From assembly GCA_964631335.1 (NCBI GenBank), contig CAZVXD010000006.1, forward strand, positions 1 to 35,608: a stretch of DNA of 35,608 bases. The letters are read 5' to 3'. Numbering within the stretch: the stretch's first letter is position 1; each line of letters starts with the position of its first letter. The notes below the pieces were generated by a model that did no database searches, was not told where the DNA came from, and saw nothing but the letters and a program-made list of their open reading frames with translations. Positions 16,758-24,206 of this stretch are shown here, piece after piece. The translations under genes and the position numbers were made by a program. The stretch is from JAFGHJ01 sp964631335. GTDB taxonomy: Bacteria; Hydrothermota; UBA3072.

Positions 16758-19700
16758 TATATAATCCCCATCCATTCATAATGAAAACGATTCATTAAAC
16801 TTTTTTCAAAACCAAAAATACTTTCCCTGACCAGCAAAAAATCAACATCCTGAACTAACAAAAATAAAGGGACATCTTCTAATATCATATTTTCCGCCTC
16901 TTGATATATACTCTTTCTCCTCGCCGGGTTTGATTCTCTAAATCCTTCATCTATCTTACTATCAAAAGCTTTATTTGAATAAAAGGTTAGATTTTCCCTG
17001 CCAGCCCGGGAACTATGGAAAAGAGTAAATAAAAAATCACCAGGCTCGATGCTTTCCGGAATACACTTCATAAGAAATAATTGGGCTTTACCGTCCCTAA
17101 CTTTCTTTAAAAATTTTCTCCAGGGGTTTTTATCGATTCTTAAATCGATTCCGACATGCGAAAAAGATTCTTTTATGAATTCAGCCCTCTTCACCATAAC
17201 AGGAGAATCACAAACCGAAAGGGTATAATTTCCGGGTAATCCCCCGTCAAACCCGGCTTCTCCTAAAATTTTCTTTGCCTTAGTCCTGTTATATTCATAT
17301 TCAACACCTTTAGCTTTATATGTATCGAATCCCAGGGGAAACACCCCTTTCAAAATTTCACCATATCCGGAAGAAGTTACTTCGATAAGAGCTTCTTTAT
17401 CGATAGCGTAATTTAAAGCCTGACGGACTTTCTTATCCGCAAAAGGAAAATCCTTAATATTGCAGTTGAATCCGAGATAATTAAAATTTAAACCAACGTA
17501 CGAAAATAAATCTTTATTCAATTCTCTGTCAGCTTTAATAGAAGTAATATCCTCAGCAGTTACCCTTGCTATATCTACAGAACCATTTCTAAACTCCTCC
17601 ACCGGGTTTTCTCCCGATCTAAAGACAATTTTAGACAAATAGGGCTTACCTGCGAAATAATCCGGGTAAGACTCCAATATAACTTTTTCTCCTTTATCAA
17701 TACCCTGCAGCTTAAATGGCCCTGTACCGACCACACCTTTACCATCGTTATCCTTAGCAAATACAGATGATGAAATTTTGGCTAAATTTGAAAGAAATGG
17801 CACGTTAATCTCATTTAATCTAATTGAAAAGGAGTATTTTCCTTTAATATCTATTTCATCGATCATTAATAAATTCTTATTTTTATTATTCTCTCTCAAT
17901 TGTTCAAAAGTAAACTTAATATCATCTGACAATATTCTTTTCCCTTTATGATTTTTCACGTCTTCTCTTATCGAAAAATCAAAACTTCTGCCGTCCTCCG
18001 ACAACTCCCATCTCTCAACCATTAAAGGATAAACCTGTCCGGAAAAACCAAGATCAAAAAGTCCTCTGTGCAAAGGATAAACAATTCCATTCACTTCCGG
18101 CTCTTCAATTTGATAGGGATGTAAAGAATCAGGAATTTCATTAGAATAAACATTTAAAACCCCGTCTTTTTTTTCCTCTACAATCTCGAAACGCCTCAAA
18201 TCCTTCCAATTATGATCCTGTATAAGATTCTCCGTAAGAGTTTTCTCTTTATCGAGTCCCTTTTCGATTTCTTCTATCGCTTTCCTATAATCCTTTAAGG
18301 CTTCGATCACAGAAGCAAATGAATTGTCTATTTCTCCCACCACATCTTCCTGTTTATCTATAAAGGGTCGAATACTGGAAGAAACTTCTGTCAAAGTCTC
18401 AATTTGGTCTCTGTTCTCCTGAAATGCGATTTCACTTTCCTTAACTATATCCATAAGACGGCTAATCGCATTGCTTATAGTCATTGTTATTCTTCTTAAA
18501 TCTTCAATTTTCTCATTGACCGGATTAAAAAAACGTGATAATTTATCACCTAATTTAGAGTAATTATTGGAAAGGCTTTGCATTTCATCTACAATCGCAG
18601 AAAGACCTTTAATCTCGCGCGGTACTCTAGAAGCCTCAATCTTGCCGTAAAGAGAAATCACCCTAAGCTGTTCGGAAAAATCCACCGCATTTTCAACCAA
18701 TCGCCCTAACCCTGAAGATATTCTGGATAAATTGACCTGCATATTTGTAATTTCCTCTATACCCTTTGCTTCTTTTTCTATAAAAGACTGAACATTTTTT
18801 ATATTATTTAAACATAAATTCGCCTGATACCGTGTTTCTTTAATAATTTCCTTTACTCCTTCAATTTCCCTTCCTATCATTCCCAACATCTTTTTCATAC
18901 CATCCAACTCCGATACATCAAAATTACTACGGATAGGAACGGAACCTAACGACAACACGCCAAGATGGCTGTAACGATCGAGGTCTCCAACTTTTTTTAA
19001 AGAAAAGTTTATCTGTGAAATATTTTCAGGCAGAGAAGTTCTGTCGTTTTCAACTAACAAAAGAAAAGTATCCAGTTGTTTCTTCAAAACATCTATCATC
19101 GTTTTCCTCTGCGAAAAAAGAAGATCTATTTCCCCCAACTTCAACAAGGTGTCTCTGGAAAAAGAAAGTAAAACATTAGCTGTTTCCTCTATATCTCGTC
19201 TCTTGATGTCTATATCGTCGAGTAAATTCAGCAATTTATCGGATACTTCCATAACATGGGAAATTTTATCTCGGACTCCGTCAGAACTTTGTTTTAAATC
19301 GTCGGCATTCCCTATAAAATTAGAAAGGCTTTCCCTTATAGTCCCAAATCTATCTGTGGTTTCTTTAGACCGCTCCTTAAGAGATTCAAGCCTGCCTACC
19401 ATCTCGCTAACAATTTCTAAAGACTTTCCTGTTAATCGTCCCAGTTCTGCGGCTACAACTCCAAAACCCTGACCCGAGGTTCCGGCTTGATAAGCTTTAA
19501 TTTCGGCATTTCGGGCGGTATTTCCTGAAATTTCATTAAGTTCCTGGAGATTCGAAACAATCGCGTTTATTTCTTCTCTTTTACCTATTAAATCATCTAA
19601 TTTGCGGCTTAAATCCACCGTACTATCATCGAAAAAGTGAATTTTGTTCATGACTTCGTCTATCAAACTGAGTCCAAAAGACAATAATTCTTCAATCTTC

Positions 19701-19903
19701 CTTACGGCTATTCTAAAAGAATCGGAACCTTCGTAAATAACGTACATGGAAGCATATAAGTTCTTTAACATCTTCCTTATTTCTGTTAACTTCTCGGACG
19801 ACTGCATCTGTTTTTTTGAAAGTCTACTCCAAAGAGATATCGTTTCGTTAGATAAATTCTCTAATTTATCTATATATTCCTTAACTGTATCATTCGCTTC
19901 CAT
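16757..19903 (-). CDS. Soluble MCP-like chemoreceptor fused to family-5 solute-binding (SBP_bac_5) domain
   Basis: This ~1048-residue protein has no signal peptide, HAMP domain or transmembrane helix. Residues below count from the TTG at 19948; subtract 15 for the ATG start. The first ~590 residues are coiled coil with an MCP hairpin (about 147-183: RNAEIKAYQAGTSGQGFGV, VAAELGRLTGKS) and a second degenerate hairpin (about 428-460: ISLYGKIEASRVPREIKGLS, IVDEMQSLS). From ~595 to the end is an oligopeptide-binding-protein-like SBP_bac_5 domain with GVVGTGPFKLQ and KKVRQALNYAIDKEALIE. Such domains normally sit in the periplasm as ABC-importer receptors; here it should be cytoplasmic. E. coli SgrR, a cytoplasmic regulator with an SBP_bac_5 domain, is a precedent. 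It begins the chemosensory operon. Confidence 0.9.
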   Translation of the reverse strand: MEANDTVKEYIDKLENLSNETISLWSRLSKKQMQSSEKLTEIRKMLKNLYASMYVIYEGSDSFRIAVRKIEELLSFGLSLIDEVMNKIHFFDDSTVDLSRKLDDLIGKREEINAIVSNLQELNEISGNTARNAEIKAYQAGTSGQGFGVVAAELGRLTGKSLEIVSEMVGRLESLKERSKETTDRFGTIRESLSNFIGNADDLKQSSDGVRDKISHVMEVSDKLLNLLDDIDIKRRDIEETANVLLSFSRDTLLKLGEIDLLFSQRKTMIDVLKKQLDTFLLLVENDRTSLPENISQINFSLKKVGDLDRYSHLGVLSLGSVPIRSNFDVSELDGMKKMLGMIGREIEGVKEIIKETRYQANLCLNNIKNVQSFIEKEAKGIEEITNMQVNLSRISSGLGRLVENAVDFSEQLRVISLYGKIEASRVPREIKGLSAIVDEMQSLSNNYSKLGDKLSRFFNPVNEKIEDLRRITMTISNAISRLMDIVKESEIAFQENRDQIETLTEVSSSIRPFIDKQEDVVGEIDNSFASVIEALKDYRKAIEEIEKGLDKEKTLTENLIQDHNWKDLRRFEIVEEKKDGVLNVYSNEIPDSLHPYQIEEPEVNGIVYPLHRGLFDLGFSGQVYPLMVERWELSEDGRSFDFSIREDVKNHKGKRILSDDIKFTFEQLRENNKNKNLLMIDEIDIKGKYSFSIRLNEINVPFLSNLAKISSSVFAKDNDGKGVVGTGPFKLQGIDKGEKVILESYPDYFAGKPYLSKIVFRSGENPVEEFRNGSVDIARVTAEDITSIKADRELNKDLFSYVGLNFNYLGFNCNIKDFPFADKKVRQALNYAIDKEALIEVTSSGYGEILKGVFPLGFDTYKAKGVEYEYNRTKAKKILGEAGFDGGLPGNYTLSVCDSPVMVKRAEFIKESFSHVGIDLRIDKNPWRKFLKKVRDGKAQLFLMKCIPESIEPGDFLFTLFHSSRAGRENLTFYSNKAFDSKIDEGFRESNPARRKSIYQEAENMILEDVPLFLLVQDVDFLLVRESIFGFEKSLMNRFHYEWMGII

Positions 19904-19921
19904 TCGTTTATATATTATTAA

Positions 19922-19948
19922 ATTATCATCAAACCCTTTAATTGTCAA
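19922..19948 (-). promoter_or_regulatory. Candidate promoter of the chemosensory operon
   Basis: On the minus strand TTGACA (19943-19948) is followed by a 15-base spacer and GATAAT (19922-19927). The ATG at 19903 then lies 18 bases beyond the -10 and has no Shine-Dalgarno. If real, the TTG that opens the reading frame at 19948 is part of the -35 box and not the start codon. Confidence 0.5.
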
Positions 19949-20102
19949 GAGTTTAAATTAATTAACGTTATCAGCTGACCCACCCTCAAAAAACAAAAGA
20001 ATTAATCTCACACGGAGACACTGAGAACAAGCGCAGTAAAACCGTTAAACATAATATTAAACACAAAGCCCGTAAAGGACACAGAGGAACATTTCAGTGT
20101 TT

Positions 20103-20144
20103 AATTGTAAATTGAAAATTGCAAGTTGCAAATTTTAAATTTAA
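20103..20144. repeat. Heptameric array, consensus AATTGNA
   Basis: Six consecutive 7-base units are AATTGTA, AATTGAA, AATTGCA, AGTTGCA, AATTTTA and AATTTAA. The 7-base phase is kept throughout. Confidence 0.7.
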
Positions 20145-20238
20145 AACAAAGAGAAACAACAAATAGCACAAATAACACGAATAATTTTAAAGAATTTAAA
20201 CGCAAAATACATTAAACTCCACACCGCCTTTTTAATCT

Positions 20239-20255
20239 GTGTGTAAAAAACACAC
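20239..20255. other. Small GT/AC hairpin
   Basis: GTGTGT (20239-20244) and ACACAC (20250-20255) are separated by five A residues. It is a short stem within the repeat-rich gap, with no gene directly upstream on either strand. Confidence 0.35.
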
Positions 20256-20680
20256 GAAAAAATTTGTCATTGAGTTCGATACCTTGCCTGACTCAAACGA
20301 AGCAATCTCAAGAAATTTGCACCGCAAAGACGCAGCGTCCGCAAAGAAAAACTATTTGACTATTTTTTGATTTAACGATTTAACTTAGATTCAAAAATCT
20401 ATCTAACTACCACAAGACTACACAGATTATCACAAGATCACCACTCCACTGAATCCAATTATTATGTTTCTTTATTTAATTGTACACCCCATTAAATAGC
20501 TTATCTTTCTGTATGTTTTTCTATTACACGGGGCAAACAAAAGCAGTGCAAAGAAAAAGAGTTTGCAATGACAACTCCAACATTTTTTTGCACAAAAAAA
20601 ACTTGTACTTGCAAAAACTGTAAATACTGTAGTTTTGATTTGCAAACAACTAAATTCTAAAAGTAAAGAGCTCTGTTTTT

Positions 20681-20842
20681 GGAGTTTCATGATTTTTTAA
20701 ACCTTATTCTTTTTAACCCATTTATTGCAAGCGTTTACAAGTTTTCGGAAGTGAACAACACCAACATTTGATATAGGCAAAAGAGAGGGCTGACGTTAGA
20801 ATAAGGTTTTGTGAAGTTTTAAGAAAAAAACCATGAAACTCC
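20681..20842. repeat. Inverted-repeat element (~162 bp), MITE-like
   Basis: The left arm 20681-20710 contains GGAGTTTCATG and ACCTTATTCT. The right arm 20798-20842 contains AGAATAAGGTTTT and CATGAAACTCC, the reverse complement of both blocks, with ~15 extra bases between them. The ~87-base interior has no coding capacity. A CTCTG word also occurs just outside each arm (20671, 20845), as a possible short flanking repeat. No transposase is present. This could be a non-autonomous element or a structured RNA. Confidence 0.5.
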
Positions 20843-20855
20843 TGCTCTGTTTAGC

Positions 20856-20883
20856 TTGACATTTGTATCCATATTAATATTTT
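20856..20883 (+). promoter_or_regulatory. Candidate promoter of the flippase-like gene (possibly leaderless)
   Basis: TTGACA (20856-20861), a 16-base spacer and TATTTT (20878-20883) end six bases before the ATG at 20890. Transcription would start at or very near the A of the ATG. No Shine-Dalgarno precedes it, so a leaderless mRNA is possible. Confidence 0.45.
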
Positions 20884-20889
20884 AAACAG

Positions 20890-21873
20890 ATGAAAAAAAT
20901 AGTAATAGAGATACTAAAAATCATAATAACGGGCGGACTTTTCTTTTATCTTTTCAAAACCAAAGTTCCTTTACATGAAGTATTACAAAATATAAAAAAC
21001 ATAAATCTCTTTTACTTCGTAATAGCAATTTTTTCCATTTTTCTTTACTATCTTATATTTTCTCTACGGTGGAGATCCCTCCTTAAAGCTCAAAATATTG
21101 AGATTTCTAAAGGTAGAAGCTATTCATATATTATTATTTCTTTTTTCTTCAATAACTTCCTGCCAAGCGGATTAGGCATGGATTTAGTGCGTTCTGCTTA
21201 CGCGGGAGGAAAAGAAAACTTCGAGAAAGCCTTAGGAGCATCCATAATGGAAAGAGTTCTTGGAATAATCGGGATGATGCTAATAGGTTTTTTTTCTTCA
21301 ATAAGTTTTTTTGTTCTATTTTCCGGAAAAGCCGAATCTGCAAAACTCACTATTCTTTATGCAGTCCTAATTTTACTAATAGTAACGGTATATTTTTTCT
21401 TTATTTCTTTAAAAAACGCATGGTTAAAAGAAAAATTACTTTCAATCAAAATCTTCAAATTAGGGGAATCCTTAAGGAAATTTTACAGGGCATTCAAAAT
21501 ATATAAAAATAAAAGAAAAATAGTAATAGTGGGTATAGGCTATTCTATTTTACTTCAGTTGGTTGTAATCCTGATTAATTATTTTATAGCTAAAGGTCTA
21601 TCACTTCCTATCCCTTCCTTTGCGTTTTTCGCATATATACCGCTTATTACTGTAATATCTTTGATCCCTATAACTATCAATGGATTAGGCCTAAGAGAAA
21701 CATGTTATGTCATCTTTTTCTCTTCTTTTAACATAGCAAAAAGTGAAGCATTCTCATTATCTCTTCTTTTCTTTGTTGCTTCTGTTATAGCAAGCTGTGT
21801 TGGCGGAATCGCATTTTTACTTCTACCACGGCAAACCCACAACAATATATTAAATAAAAAGGAATCTAGCTAG
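20890..21873 (+). CDS. Flippase-like / LPG-synthase TM-domain membrane protein (UPF0104)
   Basis: This 327-residue protein has about eight transmembrane helices. Family marks are the F-L-R-W-R-x-L-L segment after TM2 (FSLRWRSLLKAQNI), NNFLPSGLGMDLVRSAYAG and, late in the protein, PITINGLGLRETCYVIFFS. These fit the lysylphosphatidylglycerol-synthase transmembrane domain/UPF0104 family, which includes lipid flippase-like proteins without the C-terminal synthase domain; that domain is absent here. The substrate cannot be told. The ATG lacks a Shine-Dalgarno. It lies 116 bases before thiD on the same strand. Confidence 0.87.
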   Translation: MKKIVIEILKIIITGGLFFYLFKTKVPLHEVLQNIKNINLFYFVIAIFSIFLYYLIFSLRWRSLLKAQNIEISKGRSYSYIIISFFFNNFLPSGLGMDLVRSAYAGGKENFEKALGASIMERVLGIIGMMLIGFFSSISFFVLFSGKAESAKLTILYAVLILLIVTVYFFFISLKNAWLKEKLLSIKIFKLGESLRKFYRAFKIYKNKRKIVIVGIGYSILLQLVVILINYFIAKGLSLPIPSFAFFAYIPLITVISLIPITINGLGLRETCYVIFFSSFNIAKSEAFSLSLLFFVASVIASCVGGIAFLLLPRQTHNNILNKKESS

Positions 21874-21989
21874 CAATACTAATAAATAAAATATTAAAAA
21901 TTAAAAAGCAAAATGACATATAAAAATTCAAAATATCAAAAAACAAAAAAAACTTTTTTAATCTGTGTTTATCTGAGTCCTATAATAAG
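21874..21989. other. A-rich intergenic spacer with AATCTGTGTTTATCTG-type repeat
   Basis: The 116-base spacer is very A-rich. It ends with AATCTGTGTTTATCTGAGTCC (21960-21980), a near 10-base tandem word common in environmental bacterial intergenic DNA. A TATAAT (21981-21986) lies three bases before the thiD ATG, with no good -35. Confidence 0.4.
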
Positions 21990-22697
21990 ATGAATGTTTT
22001 GACTATCGCGGGATTCGATCCAACCGGCGGAGCGGGTATTTTAAGAGACATATCGATCTTTAATTCGCTCGGCATACCTTATAATGCCATACCTACTTCC
22101 CTGACAATTCAAACACATAAAAAAGTAATAAGCGCATCTGCAATATCTCTTAAATATTTAAAAAAATCACTGTCATCTTTAAACAACTTTCGCGGAGTTA
22201 AAATCGGCATGCTTTACAATGAGAAAGTTGTAAAAATCATCTCGGATTTTTTAAGAAAAATGACTCCGGAATTTGTAGTCCTCGATCCCGTAATTAACTC
22301 TTCTTCAGGATATCCGTTAATTTCTAAAAAAGGTATATGTGAAATGAAAAAAAACTTAATTCCTATATCCGATTTCATAACTCCGAATTTAGAAGAAGGA
22401 AAATTATTGACGGGAAAAGAAGATATTGAAGATATATCGAAAGGATTGCACTCGATGGGCGTAAAATACGTTATAATAACAGGGATAGATAAAGCTAACG
22501 ATCTTTTTTACGATGGAGAAAAGTTAGAATTAATAAAAGGTACTAAAATGAATTTTTCTTTTCACGGTTCAGGATGCTTCTACTCGTCATATCTTTTAGG
22601 CGAACTAATTTTGGGCTCAAAACCCCTACAGGCAGCTAAAAAAGCTAAAAAGGCGATTGAGAAATATATGAAGAGGAATCTGCAAAAACATAATTAA
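21990..22697 (+). CDS. thiD: Phosphomethylpyrimidine / hydroxymethylpyrimidine kinase ThiD
   Basis: This 235-residue ribokinase-family protein has the ThiD opening TIAGFDPTGGAGILRDISIFNS, the VVLDPVINSSSG strand, ITPNLEEGKLLTG and the anion-hole/catalytic motif FHGSGCFYSSYLLGE. ThiD phosphorylates HMP to HMP-P and HMP-PP in thiamine synthesis or salvage. It is about 30 residues shorter than the E. coli enzyme, mainly by tightened loops, and the usual GSDPSGGAG and HGTGC motifs are slightly altered (GFDPTGGAG, HGSGC). No other thiamine gene lies nearby. A pyridoxal-kinase activity is a less likely alternative. Confidence 0.88.
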   Translation: MNVLTIAGFDPTGGAGILRDISIFNSLGIPYNAIPTSLTIQTHKKVISASAISLKYLKKSLSSLNNFRGVKIGMLYNEKVVKIISDFLRKMTPEFVVLDPVINSSSGYPLISKKGICEMKKNLIPISDFITPNLEEGKLLTGKEDIEDISKGLHSMGVKYVIITGIDKANDLFYDGEKLELIKGTKMNFSFHGSGCFYSSYLLGELILGSKPLQAAKKAKKAIEKYMKRNLQKHN

Positions 22698-22710
22698 AGC
22701 ACAAAGATGC

Positions 22711-22738
22711 TCGGTTATCTGCCTTCCGTTTTCTGCTA
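22711..22738. repeat. Heptameric array, consensus TCTGYTW
   Basis: Four consecutive 7-base units are TCGGTTA, TCTGCCT, TCCGTTT and TCTGCTA. It lies 13 bases after the thiD stop codon. Confidence 0.55.
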
Positions 22739-22847
22739 AACCCAACACTTCCAAAGCATTTAACACGTAGAAATTTAAAACTTGAATTCTTTCACTCTTC
22801 TATATTAATTATATATCTTAGATGTTCAAATTTTTTTGTTTTTAAAA

Positions 22848-22875
22848 GCGGTTAGCCGTAGGCGGTATGCGGACA
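22848..22875. repeat. Heptameric array, consensus GCGGTNA
   Basis: Four consecutive 7-base units are GCGGTTA, GCCGTAG, GCGGTAT and GCGGACA. A partial fifth unit starts GCGCTGA. It lies about 30 bases past the end of asd and is GC-rich against an AT-rich background. Confidence 0.6.
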
Positions 22876-22905
22876 GCGCTGAATTTCTCACTTGTTCAAC
22901 AACAA

Positions 22906-24021
22906 TTATCCCAGATATTCGAGAACGATTTTGAGCATACGCCATATGGGTTCTGCAGCTCCCCACAGGAGCTGATCCCCAACACTAAAACAGGTGAGGT
23001 ACTCAGGTCCCAGATTCATTTTCCTGACGCGGCCGACCGGGACTACTAAATCACCCGAAACAGCAGCCGGAGTAAGCTCCGAAATGGTATCTTCATAAGT
23101 ATTGGGTACTACCTTCACCCACTCGTGCGCCTCTGCCAGCATATTTTCTATCTCATCAACAGAAATATCTTTCCTTAATTTTATGGTAAACCCCTGGCTG
23201 TGACATCTCATAGCTCCTACACGGACACAAATGCCATCGACGGGTACTTTCTCTTTAGTTTGTAAGATTTTGTTGGTTTCCGCCACACCTTTCCATTCTT
23301 CTCTGGTTTGACCGTTATTCCTCGCGGAATCTATCCAGGGAATTAAACTCGCAGCAAGAGGAACCTTAAAAACCTCAACGGGCAGAGAACCCTTACGGAG
23401 TTCTTCGGTTATAACGGAATCTAACTCCAGTGCGGCAACAGAAGGTTTATCCAGTAAACCTTTTACGGAATCGCTTAATACAGCCATTTGTTTTACGAGC
23501 TCTATCATATTTTTAGCACCGGCGCCCGAAGCGGCCTGATAGGTCATAGAAGAAATCCATTCTACACAATCATTCTCAAAAAGGCCACAAAGAGCCATAA
23601 GCATAAGACTCACCGTACAATTACCGCCTATATATGAGCGGATTCCCGAAGAAAGGGCATCATCTATAACTTTCCTGTTTACAGGATCCAGGACGATTAT
23701 TGAATCATCAGCCATTCTCAATTTCGAAGATGAATCTATCCAGTATCCCTGCCAGCTGCTTTTTCGAAGCTCGGGATAGACCTTTTCGGTGTATCCGCTT
23801 CCCTGACAGCTTACAATAATATCAAGCTCCGCGAGAATGCTTAAATCATAAGCGTCTTGCAGCTCTGGTATTTCAACTCCTATATCGGGACCATCCTGTC
23901 CCACCTGTGAAGTGGAAAACAGCAATGGCTCGAAACCCTTAAAAGCATCTTCTTCTAACATTCTTTGCCTTAAAACTGACCCTACCATTCCCCTCCAACC
24001 CACAAAACCAACTCTAAACAT
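22906..24021 (-). CDS. asd: Aspartate-semialdehyde dehydrogenase (E. coli type)
   Basis: This 371-residue enzyme reduces aspartyl phosphate to aspartate semialdehyde with NADPH, at the branch to lysine, threonine and methionine. The N-terminal VGFVGWRGMVGSVL is the NADP-binding loop. The catalytic Cys135 lies in GGNCTVSLMLMAL and His274 in MRCHSQGFTIKL; both have the E. coli residue numbers. Other shared stretches are FSTSQVGQ, CQGSGYTEKVYPELR, QGYWIDSSS and YQAASGAGAKNM. This is the Gram-negative (gammaproteobacterial) Asd type, so transfer into this lineage is plausible. A clear AAAGGAGG Shine-Dalgarno precedes the ATG. It is divergent from metE. Confidence 0.96.
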   Translation of the reverse strand: MFRVGFVGWRGMVGSVLRQRMLEEDAFKGFEPLLFSTSQVGQDGPDIGVEIPELQDAYDLSILAELDIIVSCQGSGYTEKVYPELRKSSWQGYWIDSSSKLRMADDSIIVLDPVNRKVIDDALSSGIRSYIGGNCTVSLMLMALCGLFENDCVEWISSMTYQAASGAGAKNMIELVKQMAVLSDSVKGLLDKPSVAALELDSVITEELRKGSLPVEVFKVPLAASLIPWIDSARNNGQTREEWKGVAETNKILQTKEKVPVDGICVRVGAMRCHSQGFTIKLRKDISVDEIENMLAEAHEWVKVVPNTYEDTISELTPAAVSGDLVVPVGRVRKMNLGPEYLTCFSVGDQLLWGAAEPIWRMLKIVLEYLG

Positions 24022-24048
24022 TTAAATTGCCTCCTTTTAGCAAGAAGT

Positions 24049-24076
24049 ATAATAGTAATCTTATCCGCTTTGTCAA
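24049..24076 (-). promoter_or_regulatory. asd promoter
   Basis: On the minus strand TTGACA (24071-24076), a 16-base spacer and TATTAT (24049-24054) lie upstream of the Shine-Dalgarno of asd. The short leader is about 20 bases. Confidence 0.65.
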
Positions 24077-24084
24077 GGGAAGTT

Positions 24085-24119
24085 AGGTTCCAGATATTAG
24101 ATATTAGGTTTTAGTTTTA
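24085..24119. repeat. Heptameric array, consensus AGRTATT
   Basis: Five consecutive 7-base units are AGGTTCC, AGATATT, AGATATT, AGGTTTT and AGTTTTA. It occupies the space between the divergent asd and metE promoters. Confidence 0.65.
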
Positions 24120-24151
24120 ACTTTGGACATTGAACCAGGATTACCACAGGG

Positions 24152-24179
24152 TTGACTTTTATCTCAAAATTCTTATTAT
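24152..24179 (+). promoter_or_regulatory. metE promoter
   Basis: TTGACT (24152-24157), a 16-base spacer and TATTAT (24174-24179) lie upstream of the metE ribosome-binding region AAGGAG (24191-24196). The leader is too short for a SAM or cobalamin riboswitch. Confidence 0.6.
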
Positions 24180-24206
24180 CCCTGATAAAAAAGGAGCGCG
24201 AAGGAA

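Larger units (their letters stand above)
19949..20680. repeat. Non-coding repeat-rich region between operons
   Basis: About 0.7 kb holds no convincing gene. It contains fragments of several word-type repeats seen in many environmental genomes: CACACGGAGACACTGAG-like (20009-20026), ACACAAAGCCCGTAAAGG (20071-20088), a GTCATTG ... GAAGCAATCTCA fragment (20266-20310), CGCAAAGACGCAGCGTCCGCA (20323-20343) and CACAAGACTACACAGATTA-like words near 20410. Small open frames here, such as 20472-20690 minus, have no recognisable features. Confidence 0.55.
22698..22905. other. Intergenic region between convergent thiD and asd
   Basis: This region contains two heptameric arrays (22711-22738 and 22848-22875), an AT-rich stretch near 22800-22820 and a run of T (22831-22837) that could help terminate transcription from thiD. 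No gene is evident. Confidence 0.45.

Noticed and set aside
16757..19903. Two separate genes (MCP and binding protein) joined by a sequencing error
   Set aside because: The frame is continuous through a charged coiled-coil linker with no ribosome-binding site or signal peptide at the junction (~residue 590), and no overlapping frame continues either part.
20472..20690. 72-residue minus-strand open frame
   Set aside because: Phe/Lys/Ser-rich translation from AT-rich DNA with no recognisable motif and no Shine-Dalgarno; its start lies in the inverted-repeat arm. Probably chance.
20681..20842. Complete insertion sequence
   Set aside because: The interior is only about 87 bases and there is no transposase; at most a non-autonomous remnant.
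24022..24206. SAM or cobalamin riboswitch upstream of metE
   Set aside because: The gap is only 185 bases and also holds the asd promoter and a repeat; the leader after the metE promoter is about 20 bases, too short.
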